Of a DNA stretch of 64,000 nt, positions 1-9,500 are shown piece after piece. The position numbers and the translations under genes were made by a program. This DNA is from Acholoe squamosa. Its lineage: Eukaryota; Annelida; Polychaeta; Phyllodocida; Polynoidae. Position 1 is the first letter of the stretch, and the number at the start of each line of letters is the position of its first letter. The DNA lies in contig OX439042.1 in NCBI GenBank assembly GCA_949317995.1, positions 16,099,174 to 16,163,173 on the forward strand. The letters run 5' to 3'. Under the pieces are notes generated by a model that was given only the letters and a program-made list of their open reading frames with translations, was not told the DNA's origin and ran no database searches.

Positions 1-46
1 TCTTTGTGTGTTGTTCTGCCAGCTTGACTGATAAGGCCTTGATGTG

Positions 47-605
47 TGTGGTGGACCTTACTGACGTGTGGGAGACCTCACTGACGTGTGGGAGACCTCT
101 CTGACGTGTGGGAGACCTCTCTGACATGTGGGAGACCTCACTGACGTGTGGGAGACCTCACTGACGTGTGGGAGACCTCACTGACGTGTGGGAGACCTCA
201 CTGACGTTTGGGAGACCTCACTGACGTGTGGGAGACCTCACTGACGTGTGGGAGACCTCACTGACGTGTGGGAGACCTCACTGGCGTGTGGGAGACCTCA
301 CTGACGTTTGGGAGACCTCACTGATGTTTGGGAGACCTCACTGACGTTTTGGGAGACCTCACTGACGTTTTGGGAGACCTCACTGATATATGGGAGATCT
401 TACTGTTGTGTGAGAGATCTCACTGATGTGTGGGAGATCTCATTGATGTGTGTGGGATCTCACTGATGTGTGGGAGATCTCATTGATGTGTGGGAGATCT
501 CACTGATGTGTGGGAGATCTCACTGATGTGTGGGAGATCTCACTGGTATGTGGGAGATCTCACTGGTATGTGGGAGATCTCACTGGTATGTGGGAGCTCT
601 CACTG
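47..605. repeat. 20-bp tandem array (minisatellite)
   Basis: About 28 head-to-tail copies of a 20-bp unit of the form GTGTGGGAGACCTCACTGAC. Up to about 380 the units carry GACCTC and TGACG. From about 381 onward they carry GATCTC and TGATG, so the array has two sub-domains with different consensus. Units with single-base insertions (GTTTTGGGAG) sit at the boundary. No coding role is visible. Confidence 0.95.
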
Positions 606-642
606 GTGACCTTGGTGGGCATGGTGTCAAGGTCAAGGTCAC
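606..642. promoter_or_regulatory. Inverted nuclear-receptor half-sites next to the array
   Basis: GTGACCTTG at 606-614 is the inverse of CAAGGTCAC at 634-642, and TCAAGGTCAAGGTCA at 627-641 is two overlapping extended half-sites. TCAAGGTCA is the monomer site of ERR/SF-1 type nuclear receptors. Function is inferred from the motif alone. Confidence 0.35.
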
Positions 643-704
643 TGGGTGGGTGGAGTGGGTTTTACTGTGTGTATGATTGTTCTTAGTTGTGTTACCAGCT
701 TTAA

Positions 705-852
705 TTTTTATGAGCCTGTGAGAGATGGGATCTTAGTAGGATGTTCTCCACCACTTTGTCATACTAGTGATTGGCATGATCAAGTTGTCATATGAGAAAT
801 ATCATATGACTAGTGGTGTATGGAGTAAATACATCAGGCTCATAATAAATAG
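705..852. mobile_element. Small MITE-like inverted-repeat element
   Basis: TTTTATGAGCCTG near 708 is inverted as CAGGCTCATAATAAA near 837. Inside, CACCACTTTGTCATACTAGTGAT is mirrored by ATCATATGACTAGTGGTGTATGG, allowing for mismatches, around a central GTCATATGA/TCATATGAC hairpin. About 145 bp and noncoding. This fits a non-autonomous DNA transposon; the superfamily is unknown. Confidence 0.45.
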
Positions 853-1376
853 TGTTATTTCCAGTTGTCACTGGTTTATTCAGCTTTAGGCAACATGTAA
901 GAAATATCAATCATACAGCAGTTAGTATGTAGGTAATTTGTACATACAATAAGCATACAGTAATTTATAAAGTACAATGTTCAGTTCCACTCCACCTGTG
1001 AGGTAACAATAATACAATGTCCAGCATAGTTCTAGGTGGGTTCCCACACCTAGCTCCTGGCCTGCTGCTTAGAGGAATAATGTAATAGTGAATAACTTTA
1101 CCCTCTGGTGGATGTCTTGGGGAAGATAGCCTCTGGCCACTAATGATGGAAACCCATGCCTGTCTAGCATAGTTTCACCATAGTGCAGTGGTATAGCAGG
1201 TAGCAGGAGATGACTGGAGATGTTACCTCTGGAGTGGTTCTTGGTGTTCTGTCCTCCTGGAGGTGCAGACAGGCTATTTGTAGCAAATCTTGGAAAAGCA
1301 CCTCCAGACTGACTGGAGCCAGCAGCATCTGCCTAACTCTACAATTGTTTGAGGGGAGTCTTTCAAGTGTCACAGG
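853..1376. other. Unique AT-leaning spacer, nothing recognised
   Basis: No supportable gene or repeat. Short ORFs on either strand here have no recognisable domain and cross into the following GC-richer block. Confidence 0.5.
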
Positions 1377-1740
1377 GGGACAAAGGACCCCCATGGGCGC
1401 CGCTGTGTCCCCCATTGTCTTGGTCGGTTCTGCAACTTCAGACCCTCATATCTCGGTCGTTTATGTGTTTATAACCGCCATTTTGCGCATGCGCGGAGCT
1501 GAATATGTCAAGTTTATAATGCCCGTTGGATAGGCGCGTAACTCCCGCCGGTTTGTCTGTAGGGAACTCGGAGCTCCTTTCAGTCTCCATGGCATAACTT
1601 CCTTAATAATGGGAGTTCCGCCTTGATCTTGGGCTCATTTTGACCGTCTAATTATGGGCTTTTCATAAATGCTTTGATATTTGACCTAGCTTGCTCAGGA
1701 GCGACGCTAGAGCGACCGGAAGGTTATGGCGTCGTGCTTA
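1377..1740. promoter_or_regulatory. CpG-richer promoter-like block with YY1 and NRF1 sites
   Basis: GCCATTTT (1477-1484, YY1 type) directly abuts GCGCATGCGC (1485-1494), an exact NRF1 palindrome. Surrounding sequence is richer in CpG than its neighbours (GGCGCGTAACTCCCGCCGG near 1530). Paired NRF1/YY1 sites are typical of TATA-less animal housekeeping promoters. No first exon can be assigned from this window. Confidence 0.45.
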
Positions 1741-2114
1741 TGTAACCCATTGTTCAGTTATTAGAGTGCTCAGACACTCATGACGGCGTCAGCGGTGCTC
1801 AGGCACCCGTGACGGCCGGTTGCATTCACTTACAAGTTATTAATTTGTGCATTGAACCATGAGGTCGCACACTGAGACCCTCATTTTTATTATATTGTGC
1901 AGTGAACCATTAGGTCGGAGCCTTTGATGTCAGAGAGAGTGTTTGTAACTGACCTGGCTGGTGTGCAGTGGGGCATGAACGCTCTTATACAAAGTTTGAG
2001 CGCTCTTATAGCTCTTAGAACCAACCTATGTATTAATTTCATAGATATCCTTTGATTAATACAAAATATGTTACAATTTATGGAATAATAAAATGGTATA
2101 TCATAAGTAGCCCT
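1741..2114. repeat. Short local duplications
   Basis: GTGCTCAGACACTCATGACGG near 1768 is repeated in diverged form about 29 bp later. TTGTGCATTGAACCATGAGGTCG near 1850 is repeated near 1894 as a diverged copy. Otherwise unique and noncoding. Confidence 0.5.
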
Positions 2115-2485
2115 ATACACTGTTAATTTGGTGTTAGCAACCAAACACCAGTGTTTAGTATCTAAACACATAGCTAAACACATTCTTGTCCCACTTTTCT
2201 AAACACATTTTTTGGCTAAACGCGTTTAACTTTAAACATGTTTAGCTATCAGGTGTTTGATTTAACAAGTGTTTAGTTTTGATAGGTGTTTAGCTTTGAA
2301 ATGTGCAGAATGAGTAAAGGTTTAGATTGGTAGTGTTTAGCTTTAGGAGGTGTTTAGATACATAGTGTGTAGCTTTAGGAGGTGTTTAGATACATAGTGT
2401 TTTAGTTTCAGGAGGTGTTTAGATACATGGTGTTTAGCTCTGGGAGGCGTTTAGATACATCGTGTTTAGCTTAGGGATGCACTAG
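2115..2485. repeat. GTTTAG-rich degenerate tandem repeat, left block
   Basis: Many copies of TGTTTAG and its complement CTAAACA. From about 2325 to 2480 they form a 31-33 bp unit (GGAGGTGTTTAGATACATAGT plus TTTAGCTTTA) present about four times. A similar block lies at 3185-3425, on the other side of the 60-bp array. It is not a telomere repeat, because spacing and phase are irregular. Confidence 0.7.
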
Positions 2486-2695
2486 CTTTGGGCCATAGGG
2501 TTGTTCACCAGGGTGGGAGGGGGGCTATGGCTGAATTATTTCATTTCTATTATTTCCATCATTTATTTTTCATCATCTTTTCATCATTTTAATCTTTATT
2601 ACTGTAGCTGGACAAACACATATTTATTTTCCATGGTAAAACTGCAAGATAGAAATGATACACACAATACAGATAGGAGTAAAAGTGTAAAAGAA

Positions 2696-2999
2696 GCAGG
2701 AGGAGTTGGTAGTAAGGTAGGGGTGTTCCTGGAGGCTTGTACACGTGAGGAGAGGTAGGAGGAGTGGGTAGGGAGGTAGGGAGGGTCCCTGGAGGCTTGT
2801 ACACGAGAGAAGAGGTAGGAGGAGTGGGTAGGGAGGTAGGGAGGGTCCCTGGAGGTTTGTACATGAGAGAAGAGGTAGGAGGAGTGGGTAGGGAGGTAGG
2901 GAGGGTCCCTGGAGGCTTGTACACGTAAGGAGAGGTAGGAAGAGTGGGTAGGGAGGTGGGGGTGGTCCCTGGAGGCTTGGACACGGGAGGAGGGGTAGG
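2696..2999. repeat. 60-bp minisatellite, five copies
   Basis: Five 60-bp units, starting about 2700, 2760, 2820, 2880 and 2940, each of the form GGAGTGGGTAGGGAGGTAGG followed by GAGGGTCCCTGGAGGCTTGTACACG. The first and last copies are the most diverged. Because 60 is a multiple of three, all minus-strand frames stay open and give Pro/Thr-rich 20-residue repeats. I treat those ORFs (2589-3039) as by-products. Confidence 0.95.
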
Positions 3000-3184
3000 C
3001 CACCCATACCTCCCTATACCCCCTCCTCCCATGCATCATGCCCCTTAGGTAAAAAAAACAACAAACAGGAAAAAAAAACTACTGAGTTGTTGGGAAACTG
3101 GGTGATGTACAACTATAAAAACGAGGATACTATCCTTTTACTCATTTCATACATATTATACTTATCTTATCTGCTTATGATTCT

Positions 3185-3425
3185 TATTAGATGTCTAAAC
3201 ACCTGATGTTTATCTTTCAAATACATGTTTAAGACTAAACCCATAGAGACTGGATGTGTTTAAACTCAAACACCTAAACACTATGGTGTGTAAGTGTTTA
3301 GGTGTGTCAGAAGTAGGTGTGTAGTTTTCAGGATAAGTGTTTAGAATCTGATGGTGTTTAGCTGTAAGTGTTTGAATATCATAGATGTGTTGGAATCACA
3401 CACCATGTAGATAGTGTGGTATGTA
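3185..3425. repeat. GTTTAG/CTAAACA-rich block, right side
   Basis: Irregular copies of TAAACACCT and GTGTTTAG in both orientations. Same composition as the 2115-2485 block, so the 60-bp array lies between two arms of the same degenerate repeat. Confidence 0.6.
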
Positions 3426-3429
3426 TAAA

Positions 3430-4130
3430 CACACACCTTTTTTGCAGTGCCCTCAAGGACACTCAGCAAACGTCCTCCCTCCCCTCTATATGTATGCAGC
3501 AGGCTATTCACTCTTTCGATGAGGAGTGTTCCTTGTAAGTGCTATTGTACTCAGGTGAAACCACTATGCAATTCTTTCACTAAAATCGCAGTGAGCTTAG
3601 TGCTGGAAAAGGAATAGTGAAGTGATCCCAGGACTTGCTATTCCTGAGAGGCCTGCAACCACTGCATTAGATAGGGTAGACCGGCCAGATCTTATGATAT
3701 GTGCCTACACTAAGATCGCTGGGGTTGCGATCCCAGGATGTTTTGAATTAAGCTCCAGAATCTTGACAGCCCACTCATGGCATAGGCTAGCCAATATGAT
3801 ATAGGAAAATAAGTAACTTGGGGGGGAAAGGGGGTTGTACTATAGCTTGGCCAACGAGTGTGCAGATGTTTTTGCTGTGCGAAGCAATGTACTATTGAGA
3901 CTAAATAACAAACTGAATATAAATCTAGATCTACGGCACTAAAGTAGCAAGTGGTGAGGAGGCGGGGTCGATCTTGTGTACGTCCCTTTTCTGTATTTGA
4001 TCATGCTTCGCGAGGAAAACTTACACCTTGCTGTCCATATCATATTGAACTGATTAACACTTTGAGGGTCGCTGCTGCAGGAGCGCATCATGCGGTATGA
4101 AGCACCAATTAATTTAATAAACTTCTAGTC
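3430..4130. other. Unique spacer, nothing recognised
   Basis: No ORF with a recognisable domain, no tandem repeat. A run of G lies near 3822. Confidence 0.5.
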
Positions 4131-5440
4131 AGTTAGCCGAAAGTCGTTAGGTCCAAGTTCCACATTATATATAATGTGCTTTGGAAGATATATCTTCCAA
4201 AGCCAATGATGCTGCAGATGTGTAAATCTGCAGGGTGTTGCTCCTATTGTAAAAGGAAGAGCTGGCTAAAAATGCCCTTGTTTCCAGTCCTTTCTTTTCA
4301 GGTAGCTATAACTTGTCCCTTTTGTTGCTCATTCAAGTATGGTGCTAAAAAAAAAGGATTTGAGTAGGTACCTAGTTGGGAGAAGTCAGTCAGTATAATA
4401 AACTATAGAGTGTGTGACATGAGTAGGTACCTGGTAGTGCAGCTCTCTCTACTTTAAACAAGGCAGGTGACTCCAGAAGTCTTGCAGAGACACCTTCTTA
4501 ATTGCTCTTGAGGAACAATAGGTAAAACCCAGTGACAAAGAAGCCAGGAGGGTGTTGCTCCTATTGTAAAAAGAGCTGTGAGTATGTGCCCTCTTTTCTA
4601 AACAAGTCGTGCACTGCTTCACCTAAGTACTTGCACTCACCAAATTAGTCTGAAAAGTCACCTGCCTTGTTTAAAATAGAGAGAGCTTCACTACCAGGTA
4701 CCTACTCATGTCACACACTCTATAGTTAATTATAGTGACTGACTGACTTCTCCCAACTAGGTACTTACTCAAATCCCCCTTTTTTAGCACTGTACTTGAA
4801 TGACCACTTGTGAGCAACAAAAGGGACAAGTTATAGCTGCATGAAAAGAAAGGACTGGAAATGAGGGCCTTTTAAGCCAGCTCTTCCTTTTACTATAGGA
4901 GCAACACCCTCCAGGAGGGTGTTGCTCCTATTGTAAAAGGAAGAGCTGGCTAAAAATGCCCTTGTTTTCAGTCCTTTCTTTTCATGTAGCTATAACTTGT
5001 CCCTGTTGTTCCTCACAAGTGGTCATTCAAGTATGGTGCTAAAAAAGGCAGATTTGAGTAGGTACCTAGTTGGGAGAAATCAGTCAGTATAATATAGTAT
5101 AGAGTGTGTGACATGAGTAGGTACCTGATAGTGCAGCTCTCTCTATTTTAAACAAGGCAGGTGACTTTTCAGACTAATGTGGTGGGTGCAAGTTTAATGG
5201 TGAAGCAGAGCATGACTTTTTTTTTAAAGGAGGCACATACTGACAGCTCTATTTATCATAGGAGCAACACTCTCCAGAGCACAACACGAGATATAAGTGT
5301 TTTACGTGACTCGTTTACTCAAGAAACCGATTCTGCTAATTTCCTCGACGACGATTTCCTTGGGAGGAAATGAAAATTAATCATCAGACGTGAGAGGACC
5401 AAGGTTCCCGCGCTTTTTTTATAAGTTAGCCGAAAGTCGT
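4131..5440. mobile_element. Cluster of three related MITEs flanked by a 17-bp duplication
   Basis: Three copies of one inverted-repeat element lie side by side. A truncated forward copy is at about 4229-4480, an inverted copy at about 4548-4915, and a forward copy at about 4912-5277. Ends read GGAGGGTGTTGCTCCTAT; the outer ends of copies 2 and 3 form TIRs that also include AGAGCTGTNAGTATGTGCC. Copies 2 and 3 meet head to head at 4911-4915. The whole block is bracketed by AGTTAGCCGAAAGTCGT at 4131-4147 and 5424-5440, identical over 17 bp. Noncoding. Confidence 0.8.
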
Positions 5441-6060
5441 CTGCCGCTGAGGCGTTCCGCTGTGATGGCACGTCTGCACGCCAGACGCTCGTCCCGAGTC
5501 TAACGCCTGGAGTGACCTATGTCAAGCAGCCCTCGGCGTCTCGTTGTCTCCTCCAGCGTTTACCCAGACACCCTGGAGGCCTTCTTCCTCCCTGTAGGGA
5601 CGCATGAGGACAGCGACAGCTGCTAGGATGTGACGTCATATCGCACCATGACAACACTGCTAACGACAACTTGCACCGGCAAAAATACCCCTGTCTTCAA
5701 ATGCAATTGCACTTCTTTTGGGTATGACTAAGATTTCTTTTAAACAATTATGCTCCTTGAATGCTGAGTGTTAGAGAAAGGCATTGCCAACAGTTTAAAA
5801 CCCCGCCTGCTCCTGCCTGCAAGCATGTGAATTCGCTCCCTTGGGGAGGGCGATAATTGGAGGGAAATGTTTTGTGTGGGGCGCAGATAAAACCTGGCGC
5901 CACTTTAATGGGGAGACGGCGAGCATCTTGTCTTAGTTTCTTCCGACATGAGCAGCTCCTGCCGCCTGAGCTGCTCAGGGCTGCTCAAGGTTTTGAAACC
6001 CTTACAGGACCAGAAAGTACATGTTCATGGTTTGTTAATTTTTTGCCATGAATGCACCAA
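5441..6060. other. GC-richer unique block, possible regulatory DNA
   Basis: Raised CpG content from 5450 to 5650, including a TGACGTCA CRE near 5631. From about 5810 to 6000 the sequence is low in repeats and looks like conserved noncoding DNA (GGGCGATAATTGGAGGG, TGGCGCCA, repeated GCTGCTCA). No exon can be supported. Confidence 0.3.
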
Positions 6061-6230
6061 TGTTCTCCCAGTGAGTAATTCATCGATGCCGTTTTGATTC
6101 TTTATGTCGGTTGTAAGGGGGTGTGTCCACCCTGAAGGTTGGGCATGGTGTTCGAATGCTGCCCTTACAAGAACATAGGCTCACCAAGGCTGCATTAAAG
6201 GGTTAACTGTACCCCATTGTCCATCCCCAG

Positions 6231-6275
6231 GGGTCAGAGGTCAGCCCTCTGATGACGTCACCACACACGTCGTCA
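6231..6275. promoter_or_regulatory. DR1 nuclear-receptor element beside a CRE
   Basis: GGGTCAGAGGTCA at 6231-6243 is two half-sites spaced by one base (DR1, the RXR/HNF4/COUP-TF class). TGACGTCA at 6253-6260 is a perfect CRE, and TCGTCATGACGA follows. Motif-based call only. Confidence 0.35.
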
Positions 6276-6409
6276 TGACGACAGGCGCTCTGATAATACC
6301 TAGTAACAAAGTTATTTCAGATCTCAATTATTATACTCCATTTGACTGCGATAGCCAAAGAGCCTAAATGGGTCGGTATATAGGCCTACTGCCCAGGTAG
6401 CAAGCATAC

Positions 6410-6510
6410 ATTGGGACAATGTCGGCTTATATTGGGCCAAGCATGGACAAGTATGGCCCAATTCTCCATTGCTGATTGGGTGTATAGTGGACATGCAGGC
6501 TAATAGTGTC
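6410..6510. mobile_element. Possible short inverted-repeat element
   Basis: ATTGGGCCA (6431-6439) is inverted as TGGCCCAAT (6454-6462), with further CCCAAT/ATTGGG copies on both sides. Similar to short MITEs common in marine animals. Boundaries are not clear. Confidence 0.3.
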
Positions 6511-9119
6511 TACAAAAACACTTTACAAGTGGTCTTCTATTAGTTAAAAAATATTAATCGGTGTAGGTTGGGCCTGTACATTTTTTTTAAAATGAGAAAG
6601 AATAAAAAGAGCTTCAATGTTGTGGTAAACCAATTAAAAGATACTTTCAGAATGGTCAAATGATGATGACACATGACTATCATATATATAGAAGGAAAAG
6701 GTTCATAAAAAGTACAAAGGAAAACGAGCACTGTGACATTTCATAGTTATCAATGCATGTCGTTAAAGACATAGAGCTGGGTAGATTATTTTCTTTATTC
6801 GTATTAATCAACGTAAAAATATGAGTGATAACTCAGCTGATGCTTCTCTATTTATATATAAATACATTCTGTATGTGGTTTTCTTGCTGTTTTCTAACTC
6901 TCTGAATCAAAGGAAAACTGATCACACTAGTGACTCCATGCTTTTATCTTACTTAGAAAAGAAACATTCTGACCATCTCTGCCAAGCAAAGTTCTGGCCA
7001 TTTTGACATGGGCACGATGGTATACACAGGAGTACAATAGAAAACAATGAATATAGATGAATGAATTTTTAGTTCTACATGTAATAAGCTGGCTTCCTGA
7101 TTAATCTTAATCGTAGGGCTGTATGCGATCGTAGTGCATTAAGAAATGGCGTCCTGAGGGCACACATAACTCGGTTTGAGCTCAAATGCTATGGTTACGA
7201 AATAGGTCCCACATCCATGCCCGTCCTTAGAGCCTTTACCGAATAGACTTAGTTAGGCCCTAGTTTCAGGCAGCCCCCCGCACTCTTCCACACATCCCGA
7301 TACCTAACACGATTAACCTTGAGCTGCCCTCTAGTGGCTTATCCGGCATCCCTGGTGGAGGGATACAGACGCAGTGCTGAGTGCGGTAAGTCGGCTCATG
7401 GCGTCTCTCTGTTCTCCACTGGACATGGTCACGCGCATGCTCAAAGAGGACATCAGACGCAATGAATTCTGGGATTGTGACGCGGACGGCGGAGTGGTTC
7501 TGTCATTTTAGAGGGCATTAACCGGCGATGTGGGCCCTAAGGCAATCCTTTAATTAACAAAGCAATATTTGGCCGTTTGAGCCTGTCTGCCCAGCCCTTA
7601 GCCGGTCCTCCCTCCGCCCAATGTTGACTCACGGGGGAGCCCACCCCAGACCCCCCCCCCCCTTCCCTTTTTAACCTGATTTGTATCGCACAGTCAACTG
7701 ATCGGGTTGGATAGAAGCAATAGTGCAGTTGATGGTGTTCAAATTTTGATGTTCTGCATTTAATTTTTTTCTTCATTTTTTCCAAAAGGAGAAAATGTTA
7801 GCGAACCTTTTCCACATATGATCACACAATATGATAGATATAATATGATAGATATAAGGCCACTCCAAAAACACCTTGTTTCTCATCACCGCCCTCGTCA
7901 GAAAAAAAAATCCTCATTTGAGATCCTTTTGGTTAAAATATTCTGATAAAAATACAGATTGAAAAATGGACAAAAGTAGTCAAGATTGGTATCAAATTAA
8001 AGGTTATGCAGCTAGCCATGAAAGATTTTCACACTTCTTACCAGCGGACAACCGCACCACATTGGTTTCAATCTTTATCAACTGCTTATCCAAAAAGAAG
8101 AAAAAAATAGATAAAATCCTCCTACATCACCTTTTTCATCGCTTCATGATGAGAAGCAACTTGGAGTGGCATAATATATTCAATCACTATTTGTACCGAT
8201 TGATGTACGCTATACAAGCTATTTTTCTATCTTTAGTGAAGTTCTATGATACTGCAAGTACTTTCATGTCTATTGTCCCGTCTATGGCAGGTGATGAATC
8301 ACTATTGAGGGGTGTCTTCTAAATTGTTTTATGAGCCCAGGCTAAGTGTTTATTTTGCAAACAGAGGCTCTCCATAGTTGGCAAGAAACCTTTTGACCCG
8401 CTAGTGTGCATGCATCAGCTACTTTACCAGGCTTACAGCTGTTGTGTACCGATTACATTTTTATGGTGATGCCATATTTGCTTAAATCCTCCAAGCCAGG
8501 GCTCATCCCTCATCTTTTACAGTCCCATGTATCAATGAAAGTAGAGCTTTTTAATGTCCACATTTGCAAAAGTAATGCTCGAGTTTCATACAGTCAGCTA
8601 GTTCTGGCAAAGCCTATTTTAGCATCTTTGATATCTGATGGCTATGTACAATTATATTGGAACTTTGACTTGGATGAAAAGGAGTGACATTAATGTAACC
8701 TAAGACACACGGAGCCTTCTTTCAATTAGAGCTGAAGGCTCGGGGAAGGAATTATGTAGAATAGTTATCAAATCTCACCAAATTTGCCCAACAACACCAG
8801 CACTGTGTGCTCAGGACGGATGGAGGTGCATGCATGGTCGTACAAACTGTCAGAATTTTGCTTGATTACCACGATTTGTTCCGACTAATTATGAAACCAT
8901 TGTTCTTACTCCTTCCCCCTCCCTGTCCCCAATGCCCCACCCCTTGTGATAAACATCACCAGGGTCTGTGTGCTTAAAAGTGACTCAGCCCCCAACGTTG
9001 GCTGCCTGCGTTGACAACGAAAATACTCTAGACGAATAATCGTCATTACCAGCCTCTCAGAATAAACTCAGCCTTTTCTTTTTATCTTTTCCCCATCTAT
9101 TTCTTCCTGCCTTGTCCTA
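6511..9119. other. Unique intergenic stretch, no gene recognised
   Basis: Contains only short ORFs without recognisable domains, the longest being 118 codons at 7966-8322. A poly-C run lies near 7652-7664, and CATGGCGTC/GTCACGCGCATGC promoter-like words near 7395-7440. No tandem array and no clear mobile-element end. Confidence 0.5.
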
Positions 9120-9500
9120 GTCTTAATCTGTGTCAGTGGATCATCCGGAAATGTGAGCTTTTGGCCAATTAATGTTTAATTATTACTTATTGGAGTTGCT
9201 CCCTCGCCGCTGGTCGCGTCGCCTGAGCTGCTGATGCCAATAATGAGCGGGTCCCTCTGGGGGTAGACGTGATGAGCAGATTCAACTTGCTCTACTCTCA
9301 ATGGAACTGCTCAAAGCTGCTCAGCTCTGTCTTTACTTCTGTGGATAGAGGAGTGCCCAGCAGCCCTATTGGCTCACGCAGAACCAAACATTGCCTACTT
9401 AATGTAATCAGGGAGCATTTTGGTATTGTGCCTTGGGTGACAGAGTATTTCTGTATTATCCAGCGATTTGAAAAGGAGTGGGCGCCCCCCTCATATAGAT
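9120..9500. other. Candidate conserved noncoding DNA
   Basis: Low-repeat sequence with homeodomain-like AT words (GGCCAATTAATGTTTAATTATTACTTATTGG is the region near 9161-9191) followed by a GC block. It ends in GTGACAGAGTATTTCTGTATTATCC at 9437-9461, which recurs exactly at 10940-10964. Function inferred only. Confidence 0.3.

Noticed and set aside
2589-3039. Pro/Thr-rich minus-strand ORFs with 20-residue repeats
   Set aside because: The 60-bp array keeps all frames open, and three overlapping frames give similar low-complexity products.
2115-3425. Interstitial telomere repeats
   Set aside because: GTTTAG words are irregularly spaced and do not form TTAGGG or TTAGG arrays.
7966-8322. 118-codon plus-strand ORF
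   Set aside because: AT-rich, no recognisable domain, no splice or poly(A) context; consistent with chance.
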